This document shows positions 8,772 through 20,576 of a DNA stretch of 64,000 nucleotides, piece after piece. Positions within the stretch are counted from its first letter, which is position 1, and the number at the start of each line of letters is the position of its first letter. The notes below the pieces were generated by a model. The model was not told the DNA's origin. It saw only the letters and a list, made by a program, of their open reading frames with translations, and made no database searches. A program made the position numbers and the translations under genes. This DNA comes from Methanolapillus ohkumae (lineage in GTDB: Archaea; Halobacteriota; Methanosarcinia; Methanosarcinales; Methanosarcinaceae): positions 868,001-932,000 of the forward strand of contig NZ_CP131061.1 of assembly GCF_032594355.1 (NCBI RefSeq), given 5' to 3'.

Positions 8772-9886
8772 TTGAAAACACCTCCGCAGTCGTTGCTGCC
8801 CTTTTTATTTTTGACCTGCCAGTTTCCGATTCCAACACCGATTTCGCGAATCGTGTCTTTTATATCACCGGCTTTGGGGACGGGGGTTTCGCGACAGGCG
8901 CGCACGTAAGCTTTCAGGTTTTCCAGGGATGTTCCAAAAGAAACGTCGCATGCCGTTCCGACGACATCGGTTCCTTGAAGGATACATTCGCGGGTCCGGT
9001 TGTAAACGTCCTGAGGTGTTCCGTTTGGCATCAAATCAATGACATCCAAACTTCCGAGGATGGACATGCTGTTTCCCAAAACTTGCCGGCAGTACCACAC
9101 GGGAACGGCATCAAAGGAGAAACAGTCCATGCCGCTTTTTCGAACATAAGGAAGCAGCTTGCTTGTGTTTCCGCACATGTGCAGAATTTTCGGGGCGCTG
9201 ACTTCGCGGGCCATTCTTTTGTGGGCGGGAAGCACGAATTCTTCGTAGGTTTCGCCGGAGATCAAGTCGCCGGATGCGGATGGGTCGGCCGGGAACAAAA
9301 TGTGGGCGCCGGCTTCCACTTGAAGTTTGCCGTACGCGATCACAAAGTCGGTGGCGGCGTCGATAAACGCATGGGCTTTGTCGGGGTCGGTCCGGGTCCA
9401 GCGGACCAGGTTTTCAACACCGGCAATGTGTCCGGCCACCGTAAACGGGGCGGTGATGACCGGAATAATCGGAAGCATTCCGCTGTATTTTTCGCGCAGG
9501 ATGGAAATCGCGTCCAGCACCACCGGAACTCTTTTCGTGTTGGCCAAGTCGTCGGGCCAAGTGACGTCGTCGGGGTTGGTATACGCGTGCGCCGCAACGG
9601 GCGGACGGTCCGGTTTGTTCCAGTCCAGCGGGCAGCCGAGCACTTCGGCTTCCAGCGATATGTCAAATTGAGGACGCGCGGCTTCAATACCACAAACATC
9701 GTATGGCGCGGATGCCAAATCGGCCATCATTTGCGCGTCAAAGTGCGCTTTTGGCCAGGACGCGTTTGCGTATTTCATAAGTTCAACCGTCGTTTGTGCC
9801 AACGGGTTTGCCGGCGGCACGTAATCCACACGCCCGCCCAAAACAGCCGCAAGAGCGCGTCGGGTGGGTGTCATTTCTGATGCCAT
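8768..9886 (-). CDS. CoM methyltransferase, MtaA/MtsA family, array copy 2
   Basis: Translation identical to 2450..3568, with HMCGN and GTACD zinc-site residues kept. Promoter, leader hairpin and ribosome site are repeated with it, so this copy can be expressed independently. Confidence 0.88.
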   Translation of the reverse strand: MASEMTPTRRALAAVLGGRVDYVPPANPLAQTTVELMKYANASWPKAHFDAQMMADLASAPYDVCGIEAARPQFDISLEAEVLGCPLDWNKPDRPPVAAHAYTNPDDVTWPDDLANTKRVPVVLDAISILREKYSGMLPIIPVITAPFTVAGHIAGVENLVRWTRTDPDKAHAFIDAATDFVIAYGKLQVEAGAHILFPADPSASGDLISGETYEEFVLPAHKRMAREVSAPKILHMCGNTSKLLPYVRKSGMDCFSFDAVPVWYCRQVLGNSMSILGSLDVIDLMPNGTPQDVYNRTRECILQGTDVVGTACDVSFGTSLENLKAYVRACRETPVPKAGDIKDTIREIGVGIGNWQVKNKKGSNDCGGVFK

Positions 9887-10448
9887 TTTTAAGTCTCCAT
9901 TAAATTTTTAACAGTACTTTGTAAAAACACACAATCCGGCAGGATTTCTACCGGTCCATTATAATTGTCGGAGAAGGTATATATTGTAACCCTCTTATCA
10001 TCCGGGATTTAATTTGAATGAGTTCGGTCGTTTCCGAATTACTAATAATTATATTAAATAGGTTATTTTAATCAAAAGAAATCGGCTTGATATTTTGTTA
10101 AAAATTTTTAAAAAGAATTTGGTTTTTGTTAAAATTTTAAAAATAAATTCCGGTTTTTGTTAAAATTTTAAAAATAAATTCCGGTTTTTATTGAAATTTT
10201 AAAAATACATTCCGGTTTTTATTGAAATTTTTAAAAAGGCGTCTGTCGGGTTTGTTGAATAATTAAAAATCCGTGGCCGTAACACATGTGGCGGCGCAAT
10301 CCAAAAACGAGTAAGAAACCGGGCAGCGGTCCCGGCAATTCTAAAATAGAAAAACAGAAAAACAAAACAGAAAAATAGAATAAATAAAAAAAGCCGCACA
10401 ATTTTTTGTTGTGCGGCTTTATTTTTTTTCAACAATCTTTCAACATTT

Positions 10449-11288
10449 TTAATCGGCGGAATCCTGGGGTGTTTTAAAGAAAACCGCGATGAGCAAGACG
10501 ACAAATACCATGAATCCGATAAGAATTATGGCCAATAAGAAGGTTTGGTCGAAATTGAATATGGATTCGATGTCGGTGTACCAAATATAGAAGAATAAAA
10601 AGGCTAAAATCGCAAGTAGTAAGACTGTTAAGAGAATCGCGTTCTTTTCGGCTTCAAACCGCTGCCGGAGTGTGATGTCTTGTTTTTGACTTTTTTGTTT
10701 GTAGCGGGTATTGGATTTGGAAGGCTTTGGTTTTTTAGGACCTGTTTTTTCCCGTTTGTCTTCCCAATCGTCGCGCACTTTAAAGACCGGCGGCTTTTTT
10801 GTCCGTTTGGTCACATCGTCGTCTTCGTCGCTTTTTACAAGAACCCGTTCCGGAACGCTTGCGATCGGCGGGTTGGTGGTTTTGACGGTGGGCGCGGAAA
10901 CTTTGGGAGACCGGATTTGTTCGTAATCAACCGAACAGGCTCCTTCCAGGCCGACGACTAATTTGAATCCTTTCTTTTGGGCGCCGTAGCCGGTCACCAC
11001 ATAAAACATACCTTCTGCGACCGGAAGCGAATTGTAGGGGACGCGGACGACAATTTTAGCGTAAAGATTGTTTTGGACTTGGTGTTTGGCGGGCGCCAGA
11101 ATCAGATAATCTTTGATGGAATCGTCCGGCAAAAATGTGATGTACGTGGGAGAGCTGAAATTCTTGATGAAAACTTGGAATTCGCGGTCTTCTCCTTTGT
11201 AAAGCGGAACTTCAATGGTGTCGTATTTGAACTCAATGGAGTCCATGGACTGCCGTCCGATGTAGATGTCTTGAAGAACTTCTTTCAT
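10449..11288 (-). CDS. Two-helix hypothetical membrane protein, array copy 2
   Basis: Translation identical to 4131..4970; its terminator copy is at 10393..10417. Confidence 0.8.
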   Translation of the reverse strand: MKEVLQDIYIGRQSMDSIEFKYDTIEVPLYKGEDREFQVFIKNFSSPTYITFLPDDSIKDYLILAPAKHQVQNNLYAKIVVRVPYNSLPVAEGMFYVVTGYGAQKKGFKLVVGLEGACSVDYEQIRSPKVSAPTVKTTNPPIASVPERVLVKSDEDDDVTKRTKKPPVFKVRDDWEDKREKTGPKKPKPSKSNTRYKQKSQKQDITLRQRFEAEKNAILLTVLLLAILAFLFFYIWYTDIESIFNFDQTFLLAIILIGFMVFVVLLIAVFFKTPQDSAD

Positions 11289-11493
11289 TTAAATCCCTTT
11301 GAAATGGCGAATGTGTGTTAAAATGAAGCAATTTAAAATATGAATATGAATTATTCCTTTAATTTATTCTTTATTTATTCCTTTAATTTATTCCTTTAAT
11401 ATAACCTGTGTATTAATAAAATTTATTGGTCATGTTTTTTGCATTTTTTTCTTTGTTTTTGCTTTTTTTGCATTTTTTTTGCTTTTTGTTTTT

Positions 11494-11685
11494 TTAAAAT
11501 TCCCGCATGTCGGGCGGCAGCAAATTCGGGATTTTGTTTTCAATCGGGAAATAAATTTGGCAAGCTTCGCAATACAAATTTCCGGAAATGATTTCGGTTT
11601 TGTCCGCGTTTTCTTCTTCCGGTTTTGCTTGAAGATTTTTGCGGCACATCGGGCAAACCAGCAGGGATAAATTTTCTTTTTTCAT
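11494..11685 (-). CDS. Trm112-like zinc protein, array copy 2
   Basis: Identical to 5176..5367, one base downstream of the MarC copy. Confidence 0.85.
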   Translation of the reverse strand: MKKENLSLLVCPMCRKNLQAKPEEENADKTEIISGNLYCEACQIYFPIENKIPNLLPPDMREF

Positions 11686-11686
11686 G

Positions 11687-12334
11687 TCAGACGGCTCCCG
11701 CGATAAATAATTGATAAATGTTGTACAGTCCAAGCGTAATCATGCTGACGGCGATTGCGGCCAGGAAGAGACCCAAAAGACGGGTGATGACCAATGTTCC
11801 GGTGTAGCCGAGATAGGTGCTGATTTTTCGGGAAAAATAAAATCCGACGTAGGTGATGACAAACACCAGAAGAATGGCGAAGATGACCATCGCGTCGTTG
11901 GCAAAAGATGTGCTTCCGCCCATGAGAACGATGACGGTGGAGATGAGTCCCGGCCCGCACAAAAGCGGAATCGCGATTGGGAAAATCCAGAAGTCTTTGT
12001 CTTGGGATTCGTCGATTTCCGCTTGCGTGACGCTGTGGGTCATTTTGGCGGTCATCATGTTGTAGCCGATGGTAAAGAGCAAGATTCCGCCGGCGACACG
12101 TAAAGAATCCACGCCGATTCCAAGAAAACTGAGGACCAAAGATCCGGCGATCGCGAAAAACAAAGCAACCGCCGCCGCAAGAATTACAGATCTTTTGGCG
12201 TACATGTTTTTGGCTTTTTCGGGATAACTGCTGGTCATGGACACAAAAGTAAACAGGGCGCTGATGGGGTTTACGATGACGAAAATGGCCGTAAACGCAT
12301 ATAAAAAGAAAGAAAAAAGCGTAACGGTGTCCAT
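11687..12334 (-). CDS. MarC family membrane protein, array copy 2
   Basis: Identical to 5369..6016, with complete six-helix reading frame. Confidence 0.87.
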   Translation of the reverse strand: MDTVTLFSFFLYAFTAIFVIVNPISALFTFVSMTSSYPEKAKNMYAKRSVILAAAVALFFAIAGSLVLSFLGIGVDSLRVAGGILLFTIGYNMMTAKMTHSVTQAEIDESQDKDFWIFPIAIPLLCGPGLISTVIVLMGGSTSFANDAMVIFAILLVFVITYVGFYFSRKISTYLGYTGTLVITRLLGLFLAAIAVSMITLGLYNIYQLFIAGAV

Positions 12335-12749
12335 TTTAAACCCTGAATTCCCAAGTTTATCTTTTGATCATTAAATTAAAAACAGGTGATAAATTGTAAA
12401 AATTTGATATGAAATTACTTTTTCGAATATATAAAGGAATACGGTGGCGAAACAAATCCGGAAAATAAATCTTTTCAAAACCAGGAAAATGGCAAAATCT
12501 GCAAGAATCATAAAGCATAGAATGAAAATTCAGAAATCATAAAGCACAGAATGAAAAATCATAATTTGAAAGTCTGCAAAAATCAATAAAAAAAGCCGGC
12601 ATTCCTGCCGGCTTTTTCATTTTTCATTCCGTTTTTAAAAATGAATCCCCAAGTTCATTTTTTTGATGAAGCGTTTTTTCGTTTTTGTTTTTTTACTTAT
12701 TCAAACTTCTTCTATTTATTTCTTTTTCTTTTCTTTTCATTTTTTTAAA

Positions 12750-13397
12750 TTATTTCTTCTTCAAAACGAAATACCAATAGGCAATTCCGCCGACAAGAAG
12801 AACCGCCAAAACGCCCGCAATAATCCAAATCCAAGAATTTCCAAATTCCAAGCCGGAACCGTTTCCGTTGCCGGAAACATTATTGTTTGGATTGTTATTT
12901 TGGTTTTGGTTGGTTTGGTTTTGGTTGGTTTGGTTGCCGCTTGGATTGTTTTGTCCGTCGTTTGAACTTCCGGTTTGCGGCGGTTCGCTTGAAACATTTC
13001 CGTTTCCGTTTCCAACGATTCTGACATTTTCACCGCCAAAACCACCGGAACCACCCTGTTTTGCTTTTTCCGTTCTTTCAATCAGGCCTTCACTTGGACC
13101 GGACGCATCCAAATCATCCGTTTCTGCCATTCTTGCATAGAATGTATATTCTGTGTCCGACGACAGTCCCGTGAATTCACGGGAAGATTGCCAATTTTCG
13201 CCCTCTCTTTTGTATTCAGCTCCCGAAATCTCTGCCAATGTAATGGTTGTCGATGTCTTTGAATCCAAGACCGGAGCATTAGGAGCCACTTGAGTACCTT
13301 TCGTTGTCACACCCTATGAACTGCTTGAATCGGACGCATCCAAATCATCCGTTTCTGCCATTCTTGCATAGAATGTATATTCTGTGTCCGACGACAT
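12750..13397 (-). pseudogene. Adhesin C-terminal fragment, array copy 3
   Basis: Same as 114..761; TAG at 13314..13316, joint ATG at 13395..13397. Confidence 0.8.
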
Positions 13398-13613
13398 TGG
13401 GTCAAAAATGATTTGGAAATTCCGGAGGAGTCCAAACCCCACATTTTTAAGAAAAGAATTTCAACCAAAGGAGAAATGCGCGGTCTTGGAACTTACAGCG
13501 TCCGGTTGCTGGGTGAAAAATATCTGGGCGGAAAAGTCGGATTCACAAGCAATTCCTGTGATGGGACGACTTTCTTTATTGATTTGCCTTTGAAATATTC
13601 TCCTCAAAAATAA
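13398..13613 (+). pseudogene. Histidine kinase remnant, array copy 3
   Basis: Identical to 762..977, cut at the joint 13396/13397. Confidence 0.75.
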
Positions 13614-13692
13614 ACAAACGACTTTCTTTTTTTCATTCATCACTCATTTATTTCACTTTTCCTCAATTATTCCATGAAAAAAGCTGACCATT

Positions 13693-14116
13693 ATGATGAA
13701 AGACCCGGAAAAAACAGTTGGAAATTTAATTGACAAACAAACCGTTTCTCTGATCAGTTCCGTCGACAAGGATGGTTTTCCTAATACAAAAGCGATGCTG
13801 CCACCCCGAAAAGCGGGATGGAATTAAAACATTCTATTTGACGACCAATACGTCTTCCCTGCGTGTCGGCCAGTACAAAGAAAACCCCAAGGCTTGCCTT
13901 TATTTTTTTGACAAACGTTTTTTCCGCGGCGTTATGCTTAAAGGAACCGTCTCTGTTCTTGAGGATTCCCAAAGTAAAGAAATGATTTGGCGGGAAGGAG
14001 ATACCCTCTATTATCCAAAAGGGGTTACCGATCCGGATTATTGTGTTTTAAAATTTACCGCCGAAAATGAGCGGTATTATTCCGATTTTCATTCCGAAGA
14101 CTTTATTGTCGGATAA
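13693..14116 (+). pseudogene. Frameshifted flavin-binding protein, array copy 3
   Basis: Identical to 1057..1480, with the same indel and TAA. Confidence 0.8.
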
Positions 14117-14258
14117 AATCCGCCCATCGTTTTTGTTGAAGTTTTAAAAATTTGTTGCTGTAACGCGCGCGGCGGCATCGTTAAAATAATAAAAAATAAA
14201 AAAATAATCCGATTGAAGAGACATTCTTATCTCTTCCCTCGGACATTTTATTTTTCGT

Positions 14259-15089
14259 TTATTGCTTCATCTCTTTGCGGATTTCGTCCCACTTCTTTCC
14301 TTTTTTCACCGACTTTGCGATGTTAACGGCATCAAGCGGACTTTTTCCGTAAACAGCATTTGAAAACGTGCTTACAAAGTGCGCGTCTACCGCCGCTCCG
14401 CCGCAAGCGACCGGAACACCGGAAAATTCAATGCTTTTGGCCAAAGCCTTCAAGCCTTCTTTGGTGGTGCTCATAAGCGATGTTCCGGTGACCAAATCGA
14501 TCTTTTGGGTTTTGACCAATTCGACCACATCTTCTACCAAAACATCCCGGCCCATATCGATCACATCAAAGCCGTTTGCCCGAAGAATAGCGGCGACAAT
14601 GTTTTTTCCGATGTCGTGAACGTCTCCTTCAATCACAAGGGACGCGACTTTGCCGGCGGACGGAATGTCGCCCAGTTTTTCCTGGCACAAAACAACGCCG
14701 GCAACCATGGCATCGTTCGCCAGAAGAATTTCCGGAACGAACGCTTCTCCCATGTCGTAAACTTCACAAACCACTTGAATGCCGGGCATGAGCGCACTCA
14801 CCACAATGTCGGTTGGGTTTCTGCCGCCGTCCAAGAGCACTTTTGTCAGGCGGGCGGCTTCTTTTTTATCTCCGTCAATCACAGCCATCGTCAAAGCGGC
14901 ATCGGTTTTGTCTTTGGGAATATATTTTTTGCGGATTTCCTCCACGGTCGTCTTGGGAATGCCCCAGGATTTGACTTCTTCCCCTCGTCCGATTTTGATT
15001 CCTTCTTCCAAAAGCTCTTGGAACTGCGTCGGATTCTGTTCCTTAAATTCAATCAATTCTTTTGTAGCGGTATCGATATGCCGGATCAT
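14259..15089 (-). CDS. Corrinoid protein, MtsB/MtaC-like, array copy 3
   Basis: Translation identical to 1623..2453; H158 ligand motif intact; overlaps the methyltransferase copy by 4 nt. Confidence 0.88.
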   Translation of the reverse strand: MIRHIDTATKELIEFKEQNPTQFQELLEEGIKIGRGEEVKSWGIPKTTVEEIRKKYIPKDKTDAALTMAVIDGDKKEAARLTKVLLDGGRNPTDIVVSALMPGIQVVCEVYDMGEAFVPEILLANDAMVAGVVLCQEKLGDIPSAGKVASLVIEGDVHDIGKNIVAAILRANGFDVIDMGRDVLVEDVVELVKTQKIDLVTGTSLMSTTKEGLKALAKSIEFSGVPVACGGAAVDAHFVSTFSNAVYGKSPLDAVNIAKSVKKGKKWDEIRKEMKQ

Positions 15090-16204
15090 TTGAAAACACC
15101 TCCGCAGTCGTTGCTGCCCTTTTTATTTTTGACCTGCCAGTTTCCGATTCCAACACCGATTTCGCGAATCGTGTCTTTTATATCACCGGCTTTGGGGACG
15201 GGGGTTTCGCGACAGGCGCGCACGTAAGCTTTCAGGTTTTCCAGGGATGTTCCAAAAGAAACGTCGCATGCCGTTCCGACGACATCGGTTCCTTGAAGGA
15301 TACATTCGCGGGTCCGGTTGTAAACGTCCTGAGGTGTTCCGTTTGGCATCAAATCAATGACATCCAAACTTCCGAGGATGGACATGCTGTTTCCCAAAAC
15401 TTGCCGGCAGTACCACACGGGAACGGCATCAAAGGAGAAACAGTCCATGCCGCTTTTTCGAACATAAGGAAGCAGCTTGCTTGTGTTTCCGCACATGTGC
15501 AGAATTTTCGGGGCGCTGACTTCGCGGGCCATTCTTTTGTGGGCGGGAAGCACGAATTCTTCGTAGGTTTCGCCGGAGATCAAGTCGCCGGATGCGGATG
15601 GGTCGGCCGGGAACAAAATGTGGGCGCCGGCTTCCACTTGAAGTTTGCCGTACGCGATCACAAAGTCGGTGGCGGCGTCGATAAACGCATGGGCTTTGTC
15701 GGGGTCGGTCCGGGTCCAGCGGACCAGGTTTTCAACACCGGCAATGTGTCCGGCCACCGTAAACGGGGCGGTGATGACCGGAATAATCGGAAGCATTCCG
15801 CTGTATTTTTCGCGCAGGATGGAAATCGCGTCCAGCACCACCGGAACTCTTTTCGTGTTGGCCAAGTCGTCGGGCCAAGTGACGTCGTCGGGGTTGGTAT
15901 ACGCGTGCGCCGCAACGGGCGGACGGTCCGGTTTGTTCCAGTCCAGCGGGCAGCCGAGCACTTCGGCTTCCAGCGATATGTCAAATTGAGGACGCGCGGC
16001 TTCAATACCACAAACATCGTATGGCGCGGATGCCAAATCGGCCATCATTTGCGCGTCAAAGTGCGCTTTTGGCCAGGACGCGTTTGCGTATTTCATAAGT
16101 TCAACCGTCGTTTGTGCCAACGGGTTTGCCGGCGGCACGTAATCCACACGCCCGCCCAAAACAGCCGCAAGAGCGCGTCGGGTGGGTGTCATTTCTGATG
16201 CCAT
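15086..16204 (-). CDS. CoM methyltransferase, MtaA/MtsA family, array copy 3
   Basis: Translation identical to 2450..3568, with its own copy of the upstream control region (16205..16330). Confidence 0.88.
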   Translation of the reverse strand: MASEMTPTRRALAAVLGGRVDYVPPANPLAQTTVELMKYANASWPKAHFDAQMMADLASAPYDVCGIEAARPQFDISLEAEVLGCPLDWNKPDRPPVAAHAYTNPDDVTWPDDLANTKRVPVVLDAISILREKYSGMLPIIPVITAPFTVAGHIAGVENLVRWTRTDPDKAHAFIDAATDFVIAYGKLQVEAGAHILFPADPSASGDLISGETYEEFVLPAHKRMAREVSAPKILHMCGNTSKLLPYVRKSGMDCFSFDAVPVWYCRQVLGNSMSILGSLDVIDLMPNGTPQDVYNRTRECILQGTDVVGTACDVSFGTSLENLKAYVRACRETPVPKAGDIKDTIREIGVGIGNWQVKNKKGSNDCGGVFK

Positions 16205-16766
16205 TTTTAAGTCTCCATTAAATTTTTAACAGTACTTTGTAAAAACACACAATCCGGCAGGATTTCTACCGGTCCATTATAATTGTCGGAGAAGGTATAT
16301 ATTGTAACCCTCTTATCATCCGGGATTTAATTTGAATGAGTTCGGTCGTTTCCGAATTACTAATAATTATATTAAATAGGTTATTTTAATCAAAAGAAAT
16401 CGGCTTGATATTTTGTTAAAAATTTTTAAAAAGAATTTGGTTTTTGTTAAAATTTTAAAAATAAATTCCGGTTTTTGTTAAAATTTTAAAAATAAATTCC
16501 GGTTTTTATTGAAATTTTAAAAATACATTCCGGTTTTTATTGAAATTTTTAAAAAGGCGTCTGTCGGGTTTGTTGAATAATTAAAAATCCGTGGCCGTAA
16601 CACATGTGGCGGCGCAATCCAAAAACGAGTAAGAAACCGGGCAGCGGTCCCGGCAATTCTAAAATAGAAAAACAGAAAAACAAAACAGAAAAATAGAATA
16701 AATAAAAAAAGCCGCACAATTTTTTGTTGTGCGGCTTTATTTTTTTTCAACAATCTTTCAACATTT

Positions 16767-17606
16767 TTAATCGGCGGAATCCTGGGGTGTTTTAAAGAAA
16801 ACCGCGATGAGCAAGACGACAAATACCATGAATCCGATAAGAATTATGGCCAATAAGAAGGTTTGGTCGAAATTGAATATGGATTCGATGTCGGTGTACC
16901 AAATATAGAAGAATAAAAAGGCTAAAATCGCAAGTAGTAAGACTGTTAAGAGAATCGCGTTCTTTTCGGCTTCAAACCGCTGCCGGAGTGTGATGTCTTG
17001 TTTTTGACTTTTTTGTTTGTAGCGGGTATTGGATTTGGAAGGCTTTGGTTTTTTAGGACCTGTTTTTTCCCGTTTGTCTTCCCAATCGTCGCGCACTTTA
17101 AAGACCGGCGGCTTTTTTGTCCGTTTGGTCACATCGTCGTCTTCGTCGCTTTTTACAAGAACCCGTTCCGGAACGCTTGCGATCGGCGGGTTGGTGGTTT
17201 TGACGGTGGGCGCGGAAACTTTGGGAGACCGGATTTGTTCGTAATCAACCGAACAGGCTCCTTCCAGGCCGACGACTAATTTGAATCCTTTCTTTTGGGC
17301 GCCGTAGCCGGTCACCACATAAAACATACCTTCTGCGACCGGAAGCGAATTGTAGGGGACGCGGACGACAATTTTAGCGTAAAGATTGTTTTGGACTTGG
17401 TGTTTGGCGGGCGCCAGAATCAGATAATCTTTGATGGAATCGTCCGGCAAAAATGTGATGTACGTGGGAGAGCTGAAATTCTTGATGAAAACTTGGAATT
17501 CGCGGTCTTCTCCTTTGTAAAGCGGAACTTCAATGGTGTCGTATTTGAACTCAATGGAGTCCATGGACTGCCGTCCGATGTAGATGTCTTGAAGAACTTC
17601 TTTCAT
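16767..17606 (-). CDS. Two-helix hypothetical membrane protein, array copy 3
   Basis: Translation identical to 4131..4970; terminator copy at 16711..16735. Confidence 0.8.
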   Translation of the reverse strand: MKEVLQDIYIGRQSMDSIEFKYDTIEVPLYKGEDREFQVFIKNFSSPTYITFLPDDSIKDYLILAPAKHQVQNNLYAKIVVRVPYNSLPVAEGMFYVVTGYGAQKKGFKLVVGLEGACSVDYEQIRSPKVSAPTVKTTNPPIASVPERVLVKSDEDDDVTKRTKKPPVFKVRDDWEDKREKTGPKKPKPSKSNTRYKQKSQKQDITLRQRFEAEKNAILLTVLLLAILAFLFFYIWYTDIESIFNFDQTFLLAIILIGFMVFVVLLIAVFFKTPQDSAD

Positions 17607-17811
17607 TTAAATCCCTTTGAAATGGCGAATGTGTGTTAAAATGAAGCAATTTAAAATATGAATATGAATTATTCCTTTAATTTATTCTTTATTTATTCCT
17701 TTAATTTATTCCTTTAATATAACCTGTGTATTAATAAAATTTATTGGTCATGTTTTTTGCATTTTTTTCTTTGTTTTTGCTTTTTTTGCATTTTTTTTGC
17801 TTTTTGTTTTT

Positions 17812-18003
17812 TTAAAATTCCCGCATGTCGGGCGGCAGCAAATTCGGGATTTTGTTTTCAATCGGGAAATAAATTTGGCAAGCTTCGCAATACAAATTTC
17901 CGGAAATGATTTCGGTTTTGTCCGCGTTTTCTTCTTCCGGTTTTGCTTGAAGATTTTTGCGGCACATCGGGCAAACCAGCAGGGATAAATTTTCTTTTTT
18001 CAT
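17812..18003 (-). CDS. Trm112-like zinc protein, array copy 3
   Basis: Identical to 5176..5367. Confidence 0.85.
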   Translation of the reverse strand: MKKENLSLLVCPMCRKNLQAKPEEENADKTEIISGNLYCEACQIYFPIENKIPNLLPPDMREF

Positions 18004-18004
18004 G

Positions 18005-18652
18005 TCAGACGGCTCCCGCGATAAATAATTGATAAATGTTGTACAGTCCAAGCGTAATCATGCTGACGGCGATTGCGGCCAGGAAGAGACCCAAAAGACG
18101 GGTGATGACCAATGTTCCGGTGTAGCCGAGATAGGTGCTGATTTTTCGGGAAAAATAAAATCCGACGTAGGTGATGACAAACACCAGAAGAATGGCGAAG
18201 ATGACCATCGCGTCGTTGGCAAAAGATGTGCTTCCGCCCATGAGAACGATGACGGTGGAGATGAGTCCCGGCCCGCACAAAAGCGGAATCGCGATTGGGA
18301 AAATCCAGAAGTCTTTGTCTTGGGATTCGTCGATTTCCGCTTGCGTGACGCTGTGGGTCATTTTGGCGGTCATCATGTTGTAGCCGATGGTAAAGAGCAA
18401 GATTCCGCCGGCGACACGTAAAGAATCCACGCCGATTCCAAGAAAACTGAGGACCAAAGATCCGGCGATCGCGAAAAACAAAGCAACCGCCGCCGCAAGA
18501 ATTACAGATCTTTTGGCGTACATGTTTTTGGCTTTTTCGGGATAACTGCTGGTCATGGACACAAAAGTAAACAGGGCGCTGATGGGGTTTACGATGACGA
18601 AAATGGCCGTAAACGCATATAAAAAGAAAGAAAAAAGCGTAACGGTGTCCAT
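18005..18652 (-). CDS. MarC family membrane protein, array copy 3
   Basis: Identical to 5369..6016. Confidence 0.87.
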   Translation of the reverse strand: MDTVTLFSFFLYAFTAIFVIVNPISALFTFVSMTSSYPEKAKNMYAKRSVILAAAVALFFAIAGSLVLSFLGIGVDSLRVAGGILLFTIGYNMMTAKMTHSVTQAEIDESQDKDFWIFPIAIPLLCGPGLISTVIVLMGGSTSFANDAMVIFAILLVFVITYVGFYFSRKISTYLGYTGTLVITRLLGLFLAAIAVSMITLGLYNIYQLFIAGAV

Positions 18653-19067
18653 TTTAAACCCTGAATTCCCAAGTTTATCTTTTGATCATTAAATTAAAAA
18701 CAGGTGATAAATTGTAAAAATTTGATATGAAATTACTTTTTCGAATATATAAAGGAATACGGTGGCGAAACAAATCCGGAAAATAAATCTTTTCAAAACC
18801 AGGAAAATGGCAAAATCTGCAAGAATCATAAAGCATAGAATGAAAATTCAGAAATCATAAAGCACAGAATGAAAAATCATAATTTGAAAGTCTGCAAAAA
18901 TCAATAAAAAAAGCCGGCATTCCTGCCGGCTTTTTCATTTTTCATTCCGTTTTTAAAAATGAATCCCCAAGTTCATTTTTTTGATGAAGCGTTTTTTCGT
19001 TTTTGTTTTTTTACTTATTCAAACTTCTTCTATTTATTTCTTTTTCTTTTCTTTTCATTTTTTTAAA

Positions 19068-19715
19068 TTATTTCTTCTTCAAAACGAAATACCAATAGGC
19101 AATTCCGCCGACAAGAAGAACCGCCAAAACGCCCGCAATAATCCAAATCCAAGAATTTCCAAATTCCAAGCCGGAACCGTTTCCGTTGCCGGAAACATTA
19201 TTGTTTGGATTGTTATTTTGGTTTTGGTTGGTTTGGTTTTGGTTGGTTTGGTTGCCGCTTGGATTGTTTTGTCCGTCGTTTGAACTTCCGGTTTGCGGCG
19301 GTTCGCTTGAAACATTTCCGTTTCCGTTTCCAACGATTCTGACATTTTCACCGCCAAAACCACCGGAACCACCCTGTTTTGCTTTTTCCGTTCTTTCAAT
19401 CAGGCCTTCACTTGGACCGGACGCATCCAAATCATCCGTTTCTGCCATTCTTGCATAGAATGTATATTCTGTGTCCGACGACAGTCCCGTGAATTCACGG
19501 GAAGATTGCCAATTTTCGCCCTCTCTTTTGTATTCAGCTCCCGAAATCTCTGCCAATGTAATGGTTGTCGATGTCTTTGAATCCAAGACCGGAGCATTAG
19601 GAGCCACTTGAGTACCTTTCGTTGTCACACCCTATGAACTGCTTGAATCGGACGCATCCAAATCATCCGTTTCTGCCATTCTTGCATAGAATGTATATTC
19701 TGTGTCCGACGACAT
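19068..19715 (-). pseudogene. Adhesin C-terminal fragment, array copy 4
   Basis: Same as 114..761; TAG at 19632..19634, joint ATG at 19713..19715. Confidence 0.8.
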
Positions 19716-19931
19716 TGGGTCAAAAATGATTTGGAAATTCCGGAGGAGTCCAAACCCCACATTTTTAAGAAAAGAATTTCAACCAAAGGAGAAATGCGCG
19801 GTCTTGGAACTTACAGCGTCCGGTTGCTGGGTGAAAAATATCTGGGCGGAAAAGTCGGATTCACAAGCAATTCCTGTGATGGGACGACTTTCTTTATTGA
19901 TTTGCCTTTGAAATATTCTCCTCAAAAATAA
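19716..19931 (+). pseudogene. Histidine kinase remnant, array copy 4
   Basis: Identical to 762..977, cut at the joint 19714/19715. Confidence 0.75.
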
Positions 19932-20010
19932 ACAAACGACTTTCTTTTTTTCATTCATCACTCATTTATTTCACTTTTCCTCAATTATTCCATGAAAAAA
20001 GCTGACCATT

Positions 20011-20434
20011 ATGATGAAAGACCCGGAAAAAACAGTTGGAAATTTAATTGACAAACAAACCGTTTCTCTGATCAGTTCCGTCGACAAGGATGGTTTTCCT
20101 AATACAAAAGCGATGCTGCCACCCCGAAAAGCGGGATGGAATTAAAACATTCTATTTGACGACCAATACGTCTTCCCTGCGTGTCGGCCAGTACAAAGAA
20201 AACCCCAAGGCTTGCCTTTATTTTTTTGACAAACGTTTTTTCCGCGGCGTTATGCTTAAAGGAACCGTCTCTGTTCTTGAGGATTCCCAAAGTAAAGAAA
20301 TGATTTGGCGGGAAGGAGATACCCTCTATTATCCAAAAGGGGTTACCGATCCGGATTATTGTGTTTTAAAATTTACCGCCGAAAATGAGCGGTATTATTC
20401 CGATTTTCATTCCGAAGACTTTATTGTCGGATAA
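20011..20434 (+). pseudogene. Frameshifted flavin-binding protein, array copy 4
   Basis: Identical to 1057..1480, with the same indel and TAA. Confidence 0.8.
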
Positions 20435-20576
20435 AATCCGCCCATCGTTTTTGTTGAAGTTTTAAAAATTTGTTGCTGTAACGCGCGCGGCGGCATCGTT
20501 AAAATAATAAAAAATAAAAAAATAATCCGATTGAAGAGACATTCTTATCTCTTCCCTCGGACATTTTATTTTTCGT